Shown here: positions 6,472 through 6,764 of the stretch, in pieces
Position numbering within the stretch: the stretch's first letter is position 1
Layout of the letters: each line of letters opens with the position of its first letter
DNA from: Candidatus Zixiibacteriota bacterium
Lineage (GTDB): Bacteria; Zixibacteria; MSB-5A5; JAABVY01; JAHJOQ01
DNA: 6,764 bases
Assembly (NCBI GenBank): GCA_030631455.1
Contig: DAOVLC010000081.1
Coordinates: forward strand, 1 to 6,764
Direction: 5' to 3'
The notes under the pieces: generated by a model
Seen by the model: only the letters and a program-made list of their open reading frames with translations
What the model was told of the DNA's origin: nothing
Databases searched by the model: none
Program-made: the position numbers and the translations under genes

Positions 6472-6764
6472 ATGAAACGGAATTTTCGCAAAACGGGTCT
6501 AACGCTCTTTTTGATACTGATTGCTCTGATCGCAGCCGTAGCCTATTTTTCGTATCCCCCGGCATACAGGCATATCAAGTTCCCGGACGGGAAGAAATTC
6601 GCCTTTTCTGTTGTCGACGATACCGATGGCGCTACGCTGGAGAATATAAAGCCGGTTTACGAATACTTTCAAAAACTCGGGATTAAATCGACGAAGACGA
6701 TCTGGATTCTCCCTCCGAATGATCTCGACCACTGGCCGAATCACGGTTCCACAACTGCAGATTC
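6472..6764 (+). CDS. Membrane-anchored polysaccharide deacetylase-like protein, 3'-truncated
   Basis: The reading frame from ATG 6472 is open to the right edge (97 complete codons), so only the N-terminal part is seen. It starts 1 bp after the ligase stop, with GAAG at 6461-6464 as a modest ribosome binding site and GGAG at 6455-6458 further off. A short basic N terminus (MKRNFRK) and a hydrophobic helix at about 8-27 form a signal anchor or uncleaved signal peptide, predicting a periplasmic or extracellular domain. After it come FPDGKKFAFSVVDDTDGAT (37-55) and VYEYFQKLGIKSTKTIW (62-78). This pattern, an acidic DDTD cluster ending the first strand then a helix and a second strand, matches the start of the NodB-like deacetylase/glycoside hydrolase beta/alpha barrel. 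Histidine motifs would be beyond the edge, so catalytic competence is untested. The likely role is trimming or modification of the exported glycan. The fold assignment is fairly good; exact function is uncertain. Confidence 0.75.
   Translation, partial: MKRNFRKTGLTLFLILIALIAAVAYFSYPPAYRHIKFPDGKKFAFSVVDDTDGATLENIKPVYEYFQKLGIKSTKTIWILPPNDLDHWPNHGSTTAD

Overview
The window is a piece of a surface- or exo-polysaccharide (glycan) biosynthesis locus from a bacterium, most likely one with a Gram-negative type envelope. All seven recognisable genes lie on the + strand and are packed head to tail with junctions from +5 bp to a 22-bp overlap, so they read as one operon. There is no intergenic stretch long enough to hold a terminator or a conventional promoter, and no tRNA, rRNA, CRISPR array, insertion sequence or phage gene was seen. 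Base composition looks even and close to 50% GC throughout, with no obvious compositional break. The lineage cannot be named from this sequence; the mix of gene types would fit an environmental proteobacterium or an uncultured candidate phylum, but that is only a guess.

Layout: (1) 1-521, the 3' end of a NodB-type polysaccharide deacetylase, cut by the left edge; (2) 527-1639, a GT4 (GT-B fold) glycosyltransferase; (3) 1639-2784, a membrane-anchored GT2 (GT-A fold) glycosyltransferase; (4) 2763-3899, a second GT4 enzyme; (5) 3902-5128, a third, divergent GT4 enzyme with an altered EX7E motif; (6) 5133-6470, a CapK/PaaK-like adenylate-forming ligase; (7) 6472-6764, the start of a membrane-anchored deacetylase-like protein, cut by the right edge.

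Working together (inference): the four glycosyltransferases would add sugars one after another to a lipid-linked or nascent glycan at the cytoplasmic face of the inner membrane. The ligase could activate a carboxylic acid (acyl or aryl group, or amino acid) for decoration of a sugar. The two deacetylase-like proteins would trim N- or O-acetyl groups, the second one probably in the periplasm because it begins with a signal anchor. No flippase, polymerase, initiating phosphoglycosyltransferase, nucleotide-sugar enzyme or exosortase is inside the window, so the product and export route are unknown. The gene assortment resembles EPS loci associated with exosortase/PEP-CTERM systems, which the flanks could confirm.

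No wholly new system is evident. The points most worth a second look are the GX7D variant in the third GT4 enzyme, the DAA metal-site variant in the GT2 enzyme, the ligase without a visible carrier protein or acyltransferase, and the DDTD-type deacetylase-like protein at the right edge.
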